A stretch of DNA of 64,000 nucleotides from Lachnospiraceae bacterium (GTDB taxonomy: Bacteria; Bacillota; Clostridia; Lachnospirales; Lachnospiraceae), in assembly GCA_019423745.1 (NCBI GenBank), contig JAHZAV010000007.1, forward strand, positions 1-64,000. Reading direction: 5' to 3'. The translations under genes and the position numbers were made by a program. Below, one piece after another: positions 1 to 8,807 of this stretch (positions within the stretch are counted from its first letter, which is position 1; the number at the start of each line of letters is the position of its first letter). The notes under the pieces were generated by a model. That model saw only the letters and a program-made list of their open reading frames with translations, ran no database searches and had not been told where the DNA came from.

Positions 1-298
1 TTGTCAGCAGCCCGTTTCACGGTCTGCGTGTAGTTCCTTGTAAACTGACCTAAGCAAAATTATAAATATTTTGTCCTGCTCCCAACTCCATCGCAAAATC
101 CGGAAAGAGATTTCCTGTCTCATAAAATCTTTGGCGAAAATATTCCGGAAAAACACTATGTTGGGAAAGCCAGTCTACTTTAGAACCGGCCAGGTATCCA
201 CCGCTTATTTTCAGAAGATACACTATGACTGGTATCACTATAAGTATCAAGGGAAATAAGATTTTCCTTTTGTCTTTGCATCTGATCTTCTTCATCAC
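1..298 (-). pseudogene. YfhO-like membrane protein, N-terminal fragment with broken frame
   Basis: The open frame (50-298) begins with ATGATG 4-5 bases after AAGGAG and encodes a basic start, one hydrophobic helix (about residues 13-31) and a PDFAMELGAGQNIYNF segment typical of large YfhO-type membrane proteins, which act with GtrB-like glycosyltransferases in wall or teichoic acid glycosylation. A TAG stop follows at 50-52. Beyond it, a different frame stays open to the window edge and reads QFTRNYTQTVKRAAD. This resembles the extracellular part of the same family, so I infer an internal deletion or frameshift near position 50. Its start overlaps the glycosyltransferase gene by 119 bases. 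It could also be the junction of an insertion just outside the window. Confidence 0.5.
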
Positions 299-1235
299 TG
301 GAACTCCTTAATAAATAAATTGGTCTGTTTTTAACCTCCAAATAGGCCCTGGCCAGATATTGGCCAATAATTCCCAGACACAGAAGTTGTATGCCTCCGA
401 TCAAAAAAATCACGCACATCATAGCAGGCCAACCGGCTACCGGATCATGCCAGAATAAGTTTTTGATTACGAGGAATATAATCATAAAAAATGCAATGCC
501 GCAAAATAAAATCCCTCCATATGAGGCTGCTGATAAGGGCAGAGTTGAAAATCCCATAATCCCATCCAAAGAATACCTGAACAGTTTAAAAATCGACCAT
601 TTTGTATCTCCAGCCGCTCTTTCCACATTATGATAAGGAAGCCATTTTGTCCGAAATCCTACCCATCCGAATAATCCCTTTGAGAAACGGTTCCGTTCAC
701 TTAAGGCGAGAATGGCATCTGTCATCTTCCTTGTCATCATTCTAAAATCTCTAGCACCTTCTTCTATTTTTACTTTTGAAATTCGGTTGATAAATTTGTA
801 AAATGAAGCAGATAAGAATGATCGGAATCTTTTTTCCCCTTTTCTGTCTTCTCTTCTGGTCGCCACACAGTCATACTCCCCTTTTCGTAGCGTCTGATAC
901 ATTAAAGGAATATATTCCGGCGGATCTTGCAAATCCGCATCCATAACAGCCACATAGTCTCCTCTGGCCGCCTGAAAACCTGCATACATTGCTGCCTCTT
1001 TTCCAAAATTTCTGGAAAAGGACAAGTACCGCCATTTTTCATTTCTTTTGTGAAAAGCTATAAGCATCTCAAGTGTTCTGTCAGTAGAGCCATCATCCAC
1101 AAAAATAAGTTCTACTTCAGCTCTTTGCATTTTATCTATGATTTTCCCCATTTCTTCTATATAAATGGGCAACACCTCTTCTTCATTAAAGCAGGGAACA
1201 ACAATGCTGATTAAAGGTTTATTTTCCTCACGCAT
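180..1235 (-). CDS. GtrB-like family 2 glycosyltransferase
   Basis: A membrane-anchored GT-A fold glycosyltransferase (GtrB/DPM1-like), expected to move a sugar from a nucleotide donor to a polyprenyl phosphate on the cytoplasmic face. Visible features are an N-terminal SIVVPCFNEEEVLP strand, VDDGSTD, MDADLQDPP (DxD-type metal site, about residue 100), a FSKGLFGWVGF segment and two C-terminal transmembrane helices (about 235-300). The length of 351 residues is about 30-40 more than usual. The extra hydrophilic tail overlaps the next gene (YfhO fragment), which has its own ribosome binding site. The start follows AGGAG. The acceptor and sugar cannot be told from sequence. Confidence 0.88.
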   Translation of the reverse strand: MREENKPLISIVVPCFNEEEVLPIYIEEMGKIIDKMQRAEVELIFVDDGSTDRTLEMLIAFHKRNEKWRYLSFSRNFGKEAAMYAGFQAARGDYVAVMDADLQDPPEYIPLMYQTLRKGEYDCVATRREDRKGEKRFRSFLSASFYKFINRISKVKIEEGARDFRMMTRKMTDAILALSERNRFSKGLFGWVGFRTKWLPYHNVERAAGDTKWSIFKLFRYSLDGIMGFSTLPLSAASYGGILFCGIAFFMIIFLVIKNLFWHDPVAGWPAMMCVIFLIGGIQLLCLGIIGQYLARAYLEVKNRPIYLLRSSSDEEDQMQRQKENLISLDTYSDTSHSVSSENKRWIPGRF

Positions 1236-1266
1236 AAAAAAGACTCCTTTCCAAGAACTATCTGTT

Positions 1267-1284
1267 ATTAAGTGTACACTTAAT
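1267..1284. promoter_or_regulatory. 18-bp perfect palindrome upstream of the glycosyltransferase
   Basis: ATTAAGTGTACACTTAAT is an exact inverted repeat, centred about 40 bases upstream of the glycosyltransferase start and about 80 bases after the end of galT. It has no U tract on either side, so it looks like an operator for a dimeric regulator rather than a terminator. The regulator is unknown. Confidence 0.5.
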
Positions 1285-1361
1285 TTTTGATAATTAATGA
1301 AAAGAAGTCTTAAAATTTTTTAAAGATTCATTTTATCTTTACACAGAATATCTTTCTGATT

Positions 1362-2852
1362 TTACAAACTATTGATAAATTTCAGGAAAGCTTTCCGTCC
1401 TTCTTCGGTACATTTATAAACACCTGCATCTTCCAGCACATGAGTAAATACGATACCTACTTCCTCCTTTAAGATATCCATAACGTTGTCCTCAGATATA
1501 TTTTCATATTTAGGAAGGAAGGATTTTGTCCATTCTGCATGTTTCTTAATTTTTTCATTACTTTCTATGTCTTTGCCGCATACCAGATAATCTGCCAAAA
1601 TTTCCAACTCCTCTTTCAGTCTGGATGGCAGAACTGCAAGTCCCATAACTTCAATAAGGCCAATATTTTCTTTTTTAATATTATGGTACTGTGCATGTGG
1701 ATGGTACACACCTAGCGGATGCTCTTCCGTTGTAATATTGTTTCGAAGTGTAAGATCCAATTCAAACATCTCTCCATGCTTTCTGGCAATCGGAGTAATT
1801 GTATTATGAGGAGTTCCATCCGTTTGTGCATAAATAAAGGCATCTTCATCCGTATAGTTTCTCCATGTCTGCAGCACATGATCCGCCAAATCAATTAAAC
1901 GTTTTTCATATTTACTGCGAATACGAAGTACGGAAAGCGGCCACTTAACAATTCCGGCCTCTACATCTTCATATCCTGGGATTTCAACCGGCAGTTCAAT
2001 TGGCGCTTTTGCCATTGCAAATGTATAATTGCCTCCCTGGAAATGATCATGACTTAAAATGGAACCTCCAACAATGGGCAAGTCCGCATTGGATCCAAGA
2101 AAATAATGCGGAAACTGCTTTACAAAATCAAACAGTTTAATAAATGCATCCCTGTCTATCTTCATTGGAACATGCTGTCCATTGAATACAATACAGTGTT
2201 CATTGTAATACACATATGGTGAATACTGAAATCCCCATCTTGTCCCGTTAATTGTCAATGGAATAATACGGTGTGTTTCTCTCGCCGGATGATCTACACG
2301 TCCTGCATACCCTTCATTTTCCACACAGAGCTGACATTTCGGGTAGCTGACTGCTTTCGCTGCCCCTGCTGCCGCAATCGCTTTAGGATCTTTCTCTGGT
2401 TTAGACAGATTAATCGTAATATCTATCTGTCCATAAGGTGAATCCACCTTCCATTTCATATCCTTCTTTACTCTGTATCTACGTATGTAATCACTATCCT
2501 GGCTAAACTTATAGAAAAATTCGGTTGCTGCTTCCGGTGACTTTTCATATTCTTTCCAAAATTCCTGTTGCACCTGCGCCGGACGCGGAAGCAGACAATT
2601 CATAAGCTTTGTATCAAACAGATCGCAGAAAACCACACTATCCTTTACCAAACCTCTTTCCTTAGCTTCTGCAAGAAGCGCTCCCAGAATTTCTTCCAGA
2701 TCCAGATTTTCCATATCTACTTCCGTATCTTCATAATTATCCTCTCCAAAGAGATCAAGAAGCAGATTGGTCGTATAAATTCTCTCACACTCCGGAGTCA
2801 ATCCGGTCTGTATCCCATATTCTACTAATTTCTTTATATTCTCATACAGCAT
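1362..2852 (-). CDS. galT: UDP-glucose--hexose-1-phosphate uridylyltransferase (class II GalT)
   Basis: Second enzyme of the Leloir pathway: exchanges UMP between UDP-glucose and galactose-1-phosphate. At 496 residues it is the long Firmicutes class II form, not the ~350-residue E. coli form. Supporting segments are FEYSPYVYYNEHCIVF-like sequence (here FQYSPYVYYNEH), the GSNADLPIVGGSILSHDHFQGG block carrying the nucleotide-binding His residues, and DGTPHNTITPIARK. It lies 32 bases after galK in the same direction and is probably co-transcribed from the promoter in front of galK. Cytoplasmic. No irregularities were seen. Confidence 0.95.
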   Translation of the reverse strand: MLYENIKKLVEYGIQTGLTPECERIYTTNLLLDLFGEDNYEDTEVDMENLDLEEILGALLAEAKERGLVKDSVVFCDLFDTKLMNCLLPRPAQVQQEFWKEYEKSPEAATEFFYKFSQDSDYIRRYRVKKDMKWKVDSPYGQIDITINLSKPEKDPKAIAAAGAAKAVSYPKCQLCVENEGYAGRVDHPARETHRIIPLTINGTRWGFQYSPYVYYNEHCIVFNGQHVPMKIDRDAFIKLFDFVKQFPHYFLGSNADLPIVGGSILSHDHFQGGNYTFAMAKAPIELPVEIPGYEDVEAGIVKWPLSVLRIRSKYEKRLIDLADHVLQTWRNYTDEDAFIYAQTDGTPHNTITPIARKHGEMFELDLTLRNNITTEEHPLGVYHPHAQYHNIKKENIGLIEVMGLAVLPSRLKEELEILADYLVCGKDIESNEKIKKHAEWTKSFLPKYENISEDNVMDILKEEVGIVFTHVLEDAGVYKCTEEGRKAFLKFINSL

Positions 2853-2884
2853 AACTTTTTCCTCCCACGTTTCTCTGCCTCTTC

Positions 2885-4051
2885 CTATACCAGGCGGTGT
2901 GCTCCATCTCCAATATCTACCACATAAATCTCTGCCGTTTTATGACATTTTTCCTGATATCCTTTTTGAACTTCCTCAATAAATGTATCTACTGCATCAT
3001 TTTTCACAATGCTGACTGTACATCCTCCGAATCCGCCTCCGGTAATTCTAGAACCGATTACCCCTGGTATCTTCCATGCCAGCTCTACCAGTACATCGAT
3101 CTCTTTACAGGAAACTTCATAATCGTCTCTCAAAGAAATGTGGGATTCGTTCATATATTTTCCAAACTGCTCTACATCCCCGGCTTTCAAAGCTGCTTCT
3201 GCATGAATGGTACGCTGATTCTCATATACAGCATGTTTTGCTCTTTTCAACCGCGTCTCGTCCTTGATGGCATCCTTATGATTTTCAAATTCTTCTTCTG
3301 TCAGATCACCCAAAGACTGTATATTTACTACTTCTTTCAGCTCTTTTAAAGCTGTCTCACATTCATTTCTCCTGTCGTTGTACGCAGAATCTACCAGACT
3401 GTGTTTTACTTTACTGTTCGTAATTACAATCTTTGCATCTTCTAACTTTACCGGAGCATATTCATATTCCAGAGTATTGGTATCCAGAAAAATAGCATGA
3501 TCCTTCTTTCCCATTGCACTTGCAAACTGATCCATAATACCACAGTTACATCCATTAAAATTATTTTCTGAATACTGTCCTATCAGTGCAATTTCCGGAA
3601 GAGAAACCTCAAAATCATACAGATCTTTAAGCATAACTCCTGTCAGTACTTCCAGAGATGCAGAAGAAGAAAGGCCTGAACCGTTCGGAATATCTCCATA
3701 GATCAAAACATCCATTCCGCAGTCCATATGATATCCTCTTTCTCTGAAAGCCCACAAAACTCCCTTTGGATAATTGGTCCAACCTGCTTTTTTATCAGGC
3801 ACAAGATCATCTAGGTCTGTCTCTACAATTCCCATATTCTCGAAATTCATGGAATAAAATCTAAGCTTATTGTCCTGTCTCTTTCTTGCCACTCCATAGG
3901 TTCCCAATGTCAGAGCACAGGGGAACACATGTCCGCCATTATAATCTGTATGCTCTCCAATCAAATTGACACGTCCGGGAGCAAAATACATGCGAATCTC
4001 TCCGCCATCTCCATATTTCTCAACAAATGCACTGTACAATTTCTCTTTCAT
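2885..4051 (-). CDS. galK: galactokinase
   Basis: GHMP-family kinase that phosphorylates galactose at C1 with ATP. The 388-residue length is normal. It shows the galactokinase signature GRVNLIGEHTDYNGGHVFP (about 26-44), the GHMP ATP loop IPNGSGLSSSASLE (about 122-135), FASAMG after the catalytic Asp (CGIMDQFASA), and the C-terminal GGGFGGCTVSI motif. It is first in a galK-galT operon. Promoter and operator-like sequences lie just upstream (4097-4116). Confidence 0.96.
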   Translation of the reverse strand: MKEKLYSAFVEKYGDGGEIRMYFAPGRVNLIGEHTDYNGGHVFPCALTLGTYGVARKRQDNKLRFYSMNFENMGIVETDLDDLVPDKKAGWTNYPKGVLWAFRERGYHMDCGMDVLIYGDIPNGSGLSSSASLEVLTGVMLKDLYDFEVSLPEIALIGQYSENNFNGCNCGIMDQFASAMGKKDHAIFLDTNTLEYEYAPVKLEDAKIVITNSKVKHSLVDSAYNDRRNECETALKELKEVVNIQSLGDLTEEEFENHKDAIKDETRLKRAKHAVYENQRTIHAEAALKAGDVEQFGKYMNESHISLRDDYEVSCKEIDVLVELAWKIPGVIGSRITGGGFGGCTVSIVKNDAVDTFIEEVQKGYQEKCHKTAEIYVVDIGDGAHRLV

Positions 4052-4096
4052 TTTTCACACACCTCTCTCATAGCTTGACCCATAATACCGTTGCCA

Positions 4097-4116
4097 TTAA
4101 CGTTAAAATCATTATA
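4097..4116 (-). promoter_or_regulatory. galKT promoter -10 box with adjoining TTAACGTTAA palindrome
   Basis: On the minus strand TATAAT (4111-4116) is followed immediately by the palindrome TTAACGTTAA (4097-4106), about 45-60 bases upstream of the galK start. An AACGTT-centred palindrome at the transcription start fits a LacI/GalR-type operator. No good -35 box is seen, so the promoter may need an activator. Inference from position and sequence only. Confidence 0.45.
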
Positions 4117-4176
4117 ATTTTTTTCTTTCGGAAATACTATAAAAATCATGGTTAAAACTATAAAAATATTGCGTTT

Positions 4177-4971
4177 TTATAAAATAAGACCGTAATGCTT
4201 CATTGACTGCCAGATTGCCTCTTCTTCAACGGCAGGTGCAATGTACTCTGCATAAGGATCAAGAATCGGATCGTGAGCACCCATAGCAATCCCATGCCCC
4301 GCATATTGAAACATTGCCAAATCATTGCTGCTGTCTCCAAATGCGTAGGAGTCTTCTCTTCCAATTCCAAATTTTTCCAGAACAACTTCCATAATCGTGG
4401 CCTTTGAATATCCCTTCATAATACATTCATAGGTATGATTTCCCCGGTCCAAAACATCCATATAATCAGACAGGAACGTAAAAAATTCTTTACTGTCACT
4501 ATGCTTATCTTCATAGGCAAAAAGCTTATCGTAAGCGCAGTTCCCCTGCTCAACAAAACGCTCCAGGCCAAGGCCTCGGTTATTCATATATTTTCTTGTG
4601 TTTTCCAGACTGTCAAATCTGGAAATCCGTGAAGAAAAGTACACATCATCCTTTCCTTCATATAAAGCATCTATTTTGCATTTCTGTGCTTTTTTTACGA
4701 TTGCATCTGCTGCCTTTGAATCCAAATGCTTTTCAAAAAAAATCTCTTCTTCAAATTCCCCATAGATCCCGCATCCGCATAGAAAACCATGTACCGGAAG
4801 TCTCTTTAATTCCTGAGGAATACTGCAGATCGTACGTCCTGTATTTATAAAGAGCAGATGCCCCTCCTTTTTTGCCTCTTCCAATGCATGAACCGCACTT
4901 TCAGGAATCTGGCGTGTTACTTCACTTAATAATGTTCCATCTATATCAAAAAACAATGCTGCTTTTTTCAT
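4177..4971 (-). CDS. Cof-type HAD-family phosphatase
   Basis: Haloacid dehalogenase superfamily hydrolase of the Cof/YbjI type (264 residues, usual length), probably acting on a sugar phosphate or flavin phosphate in the cytoplasm. Motif I is FFDIDGTLL (residues 7-15, nucleophile Asp), motif II is INTGR (about 42-46), and motif IV is YAFGDSSNDLAMFQYAG (about 213-229), with a C2-type cap between. It is separated from galK by 125 bases, so it has its own or shared transcription. The substrate is not predictable. Confidence 0.88.
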   Translation of the reverse strand: MKKAALFFDIDGTLLSEVTRQIPESAVHALEEAKKEGHLLFINTGRTICSIPQELKRLPVHGFLCGCGIYGEFEEEIFFEKHLDSKAADAIVKKAQKCKIDALYEGKDDVYFSSRISRFDSLENTRKYMNNRGLGLERFVEQGNCAYDKLFAYEDKHSDSKEFFTFLSDYMDVLDRGNHTYECIMKGYSKATIMEVVLEKFGIGREDSYAFGDSSNDLAMFQYAGHGIAMGAHDPILDPYAEYIAPAVEEEAIWQSMKHYGLIL

Positions 4972-5098
4972 CTTGCCCTTTGTTCCTTTCTGCTATTTCT
5001 CTATATCATATCTATTGACATGCAAATATGATATACCGGCATAACAAGTGTATCATGGCATTTCTATGTTGACAAGTTTCCCTGTATCAAAAACATAA

Positions 5099-5139
5099 GG
5101 ACAGCCCGGTCATACATGAAACGTATGACCGGGCTATCC
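5099..5139 (-). terminator. intrinsic terminator after the hydrogenase gene
   Basis: A strong hairpin (AGCCCGGTCATAC, 5103-5115, pairs with 5123-5135, 7-base loop) lies 6 bases after the hydrogenase stop codon. In the minus direction it is followed by TTATGTTTTT. A T run on the other side makes it usable in both directions. Confidence 0.85.
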
Positions 5140-5144
5140 TTTTT

Positions 5145-6866
5145 TTAATGCTCAGTATGCAGAAGCATATGTGCTTTATGCGACATTGGTTTTTCCATAT
5201 ATTCATCATATAATTTTTGAATATCTGGATTTTCATGAGAGAACCTTAAGTTTGCATTTTTATCAAGGGTATATAACGTTTTTCCTCTTTCAAATGCCCG
5301 TTCTTCACCATCATGGATCGGCTGACCGCCGCCGCCGACACATCCTCCTGGACATGCCATAACTTCTACAAAATCATACTGGACTTCTCCTTTTTCCATC
5401 TTGTCCAGAAGCATTCTTGTATTTCCGAGTCCGCTGACAACTGCTGTACGTACCTTGATTCCATTAATATTGAGCTCCGCTTCCATTACGCCGTCATTTG
5501 CATTAAACCCAGGACTTCTTACTGCCTTGAATGCATCTGCTTCTGGATTTTCGCCGGTGATCACTGCATAAGCTGTACGAAGTGCAGCTTCCATTACGCC
5601 CCCGGTTGCTCCAAATATAACGCCCGCTCCTGTTCCGTCATGCATTGGAGAATCACTTTCAATATCTTGAAGTGTATCCGGACTGATATGAGCAGAACGC
5701 ATCATTTTTACAAGCTCTCTTGTAGTAATAACCGCATCCACTCCATGTCCTGCATACTCTTTATAGAACAATTCCTTTTCTCTTTCTGCCTTTTTTGCCA
5801 CACAAGGCATAATAGATACCGTATAAATCTCCTCCGGCGATTTTCCGATCTTCTCTGCAAAATATGTCTTCATTACCGCTCCAAACATTTCCTGAGGCGA
5901 TTTTGCTGTAGAAAGATATTTCACAAGATGAGGATACTGGGATTTTGCAAATCTCACCCATCCTGGACAGCAGGAAGTAAACATAGGATGTTCTTTCAAT
6001 TCTCCTGCTGTAAATCTTTGTATGAACTCATTGGCTTCCTCCATTATTGTCAAATCAGCTGAGAATACGGTATCAAACACGTAATCTGCTCCCATTCTTT
6101 TCAGAGAATCCATGATTTTTCCAATAGTTGCCTCTTCCGGACTCATGCCAAGCTGTTCTCCCCAGGCTGTACGAACAGCCGGGGCCACCTGAACGACCAC
6201 TGTTTTCTTTTCATCGGCAATTGCATCCCACACCTTCTCGGTATCATCTCTTTCCCGCAGAGCACCTACTGGGCAATGAGTAATGCACTGTCCGCACAGC
6301 GAACAGGAGGCCTCCTCTATCTTTCTGTGGCCAGCTACATTTACCGTTGTTCGGGAACCTGTTCCTTCCACATCCCATACAGAAAGTTTCTGTACTTTAT
6401 CACAAATCTGAATACATCTCATACATTTGATACATTTTGCAGAATCTCGAATCAGCGGGAACTCCTGATTCCACGGCTGACGCTCAACTTCTTTCTCAAA
6501 TGGAATATCCAAAATATTTAAATCATTTGCAATTTTCTGCAAGCTGCAGTTTCCGCTTCTTGCACAGGTAACACACTGGCAGTCGTGCTGTGATAAAATC
6601 AATTCTACATTCGTTCTCCTGTCCTTTCGCACCTTAGGACTGTTGGTATAGATAACCATCCCTTCCTCTGCCACATTATTACAAGAGGTAATCAGGCGGT
6701 TTTTTCCTTCCAGCTCTACAACACAGACACGACAGGCTGCGATCTCATTAATCCCCTTCAAATAGCAGAGCTTTGGAATGGGTATGCCATTTTGCCGTGC
6801 AGCTTCCATAATGGTTGTATTTTCTTTTACAGAAATCTGTTTTCCATCTATTGTCAGGTTTACCAT
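5145..6866 (-). CDS. [FeFe] hydrogenase with NuoG-like N-terminal ferredoxin domains
   Basis: Reduces protons to hydrogen or oxidises hydrogen at an H-cluster in the cytoplasm. Domain order over 573 residues: 2Fe-2S domain (CYLKGINEIAACRVC ..C, about 33-62), His-Cys cluster region (HDCQCVTCARSGNC), two 4Fe-4S clusters (CIKCMRCIQIC and CSLCGQCITHC), then the H-cluster domain with L1 TSCCPGW, L2 MPCVAKKAE and L3 MACPGGCVGGGGQP. All cluster ligands are present. It overlaps the upstream GltD-like gene by 7 bases, so the pair is translationally coupled. This gene pairing matches the glutamate-synthase-linked (group A2) hydrogenases rather than the trimeric bifurcating HydABC type. The small C-terminal HTEH tail is unremarkable. 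Confidence 0.95.
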   Translation of the reverse strand: MVNLTIDGKQISVKENTTIMEAARQNGIPIPKLCYLKGINEIAACRVCVVELEGKNRLITSCNNVAEEGMVIYTNSPKVRKDRRTNVELILSQHDCQCVTCARSGNCSLQKIANDLNILDIPFEKEVERQPWNQEFPLIRDSAKCIKCMRCIQICDKVQKLSVWDVEGTGSRTTVNVAGHRKIEEASCSLCGQCITHCPVGALRERDDTEKVWDAIADEKKTVVVQVAPAVRTAWGEQLGMSPEEATIGKIMDSLKRMGADYVFDTVFSADLTIMEEANEFIQRFTAGELKEHPMFTSCCPGWVRFAKSQYPHLVKYLSTAKSPQEMFGAVMKTYFAEKIGKSPEEIYTVSIMPCVAKKAEREKELFYKEYAGHGVDAVITTRELVKMMRSAHISPDTLQDIESDSPMHDGTGAGVIFGATGGVMEAALRTAYAVITGENPEADAFKAVRSPGFNANDGVMEAELNINGIKVRTAVVSGLGNTRMLLDKMEKGEVQYDFVEVMACPGGCVGGGGQPIHDGEERAFERGKTLYTLDKNANLRFSHENPDIQKLYDEYMEKPMSHKAHMLLHTEH

Positions 6867-8692
6867 AATCTCTCACGCCCTCCTTTGAATATTCCATATC
6901 CGAAGTGGTCGCAGCGCAGACAACGTCCTGCCTCCTGCTTTGCTTCCTTCTCTGTCATGCAGTTTTCCACTCCTTCGAAGTCGCATACACGTTCGCATGC
7001 CTCCCTCTCTGTCAAGTTTACTCTTCCGCATGGAGAACGGTCAGAGAGATTTGCCTCCGGAATCTCTACATCACAGGAAATCTCGTGATGATAGCCAAGA
7101 TATTCATCAATGTTTGCTGCGACAACTTTAGCTGCTGCAATTGCGGTAATTACAGAAGCCGGACCGCTGGCACAGTCACCTCCCGCAAATACACCAGGCA
7201 TATTTTCAAAGGTTCCGCTACTCTTAGTACGAATCTTACCTCGCTCTACCGGAATGCCTGCTTCCTCAAAATGTCTTGTCTCAATGTTCTGCCCAATAGC
7301 CACGATTAAAACATCACACGGAATATATACATCCGGTTCTCCAGTAGGCCGAATGCTGGCTCTTCCGTCTTTAATAGCACTTACCATCTGCGGTGTCACA
7401 TAGATACCTTTTACATGATGATTTTCATCGACATCAATAGCTGCCGGAGCCTTCAACGTCTGTAATTCAATTCCTTCTGCTATTGCTCCTTCAATTTCCT
7501 GTGGCAAAGCTGTCATATCTGCCACACGACGGCGATAAACAATGCTGACCTTCTTCGCTCCAAGACGCTTTGCTGTGCGTACTGCATCCATAGACACATT
7601 TCCGCCTCCGATAACAGCAACCTCCTTGCCAGTCAGATCCATAATAATATTTTTGCCTACATTTCTAAGGAACTGAACAGCGGAAAGAACTCCGTCCGCA
7701 TCCTCACCTTCCAGTCCCAGTTTTTTATCCGTACTTGCCCCAATTGTAATAAGTACAGCATCATATTCTTTCCGAAGCTGCTGAATGGTAATATCCTGTC
7801 CGATCTTCAGGCCGTATTTCACCTGCACGCCCGTCTTCAAAATACAATTTATATCATCTTCCAGCCTTTCTTTCGGAAGACGATAATTGGGAATTCCATA
7901 ACGAAGCATTCCTCCCAGCTTTGGAAGCATCTCATACACGACTGCCTGATGTCCCATCAGCTGCAAATAATAAGCCGCACTCAAACCTCCTGGGCCTCCA
8001 CCAAGAACAGCTATCTTCTTTCCGGTAGACGGTGCACACTTAGGAGGATCCACTTCTCCGGCAAAATCAGCCGCCATTCGTTTAAGTCCTCTGATATTGA
8101 TAGAATCATCTACCATATTTCTCCGACATCTTGCCTCGCAGGGATGCTCGCAGATGAAACCACATGTGGTGGGGAATGGATTATCCTTACGAATCAAACG
8201 TACTGCATCTGCATATCTTCCTTCTCCTACCAGTGCTATGTAACCCGGAACATCCACGTGGGCTGGACATAACGCTACACAGGGAACTGGCTGATGATAA
8301 GTACAGGTACAACGTCCGTTCTGGATATGTTCAATATAATCATCCCGATATCCGATCAGCCCCTTATAAACCATGTTAGCTGCTTCATAACCAATGGCAC
8401 AATCTGCTGATTCCATAATGGAAAGAGCCGTCTCTTCCATATAGTCCAGCGTTTTCATTGTTGCTTTTCCGTCCAGCACATCTTTAATAAAATGATTGAG
8501 CTGGCCAAGTCCAATTCTGCACGGCACACATTTTCCGCATGTCTGCGCATGGCACAATTCAAGGAAGGCTCTTGCCATATCTACAGGGCATAATCCCGGA
8601 GGACTGGATTCAATTCTTCTTTCCAGATCCTTATAGAGACCTTCCATGACAATCCGCGCTCTGTTTGGAGATACAATCTCTAATCTGCTCAT
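6860..8692 (-). CDS. NuoF-like cluster domain fused to GltD-like NAD(P)-FAD oxidoreductase
   Basis: Probable electron-transfer partner of the hydrogenase. Residues about 40-135 match the C-terminal 4Fe-4S region of NuoF (CGKCVPCRIG .. SADCAIG). The remainder is a GltD/NfnB-type flavoprotein: CALCPAHVDVPGYIALV and CGFICEHPCEARCRR cluster ligands, a first dinucleotide fold GGGPGGLSAAYYLQLMG (FAD), a second GGGNVSMDAVRTAKRLGA (NAD(P)H), and a closing GVFAGGDCASGPASVI motif. A C-terminal CRLCDHF-like segment (CLRCDHFGYG) adds cysteines. The 610-residue length fits the fusion. I infer it moves electrons between NAD(P)H and the hydrogenase. Whether it bifurcates cannot be told from sequence. Promoter at 8740-8768. 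Confidence 0.88.
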   Translation of the reverse strand: MSRLEIVSPNRARIVMEGLYKDLERRIESSPPGLCPVDMARAFLELCHAQTCGKCVPCRIGLGQLNHFIKDVLDGKATMKTLDYMEETALSIMESADCAIGYEAANMVYKGLIGYRDDYIEHIQNGRCTCTYHQPVPCVALCPAHVDVPGYIALVGEGRYADAVRLIRKDNPFPTTCGFICEHPCEARCRRNMVDDSINIRGLKRMAADFAGEVDPPKCAPSTGKKIAVLGGGPGGLSAAYYLQLMGHQAVVYEMLPKLGGMLRYGIPNYRLPKERLEDDINCILKTGVQVKYGLKIGQDITIQQLRKEYDAVLITIGASTDKKLGLEGEDADGVLSAVQFLRNVGKNIIMDLTGKEVAVIGGGNVSMDAVRTAKRLGAKKVSIVYRRRVADMTALPQEIEGAIAEGIELQTLKAPAAIDVDENHHVKGIYVTPQMVSAIKDGRASIRPTGEPDVYIPCDVLIVAIGQNIETRHFEEAGIPVERGKIRTKSSGTFENMPGVFAGGDCASGPASVITAIAAAKVVAANIDEYLGYHHEISCDVEIPEANLSDRSPCGRVNLTEREACERVCDFEGVENCMTEKEAKQEAGRCLRCDHFGYGIFKGGRERLW

Positions 8693-8739
8693 TTTTTTCC
8701 TTCTTTCCTCTCAATGTATATTTTCCCCACAGTGCTTTT

Positions 8740-8768
8740 ATTATACCATCCAAACGCCTGCCTGTAAC
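8740..8768 (-). promoter_or_regulatory. promoter of the hydrogenase operon
   Basis: Minus-strand TATAAT (8740-8745) lies 17 bases from a weak -35 GTTACA (8763-8768), with an AAGGA ribosome site just before the start at 8692. The imperfect -35 leaves room for an activator. Confidence 0.6.
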
Positions 8769-8807
8769 CAGCTTCACTATAAGTAGATAATTTAACAATA
8801 TGAAGCC

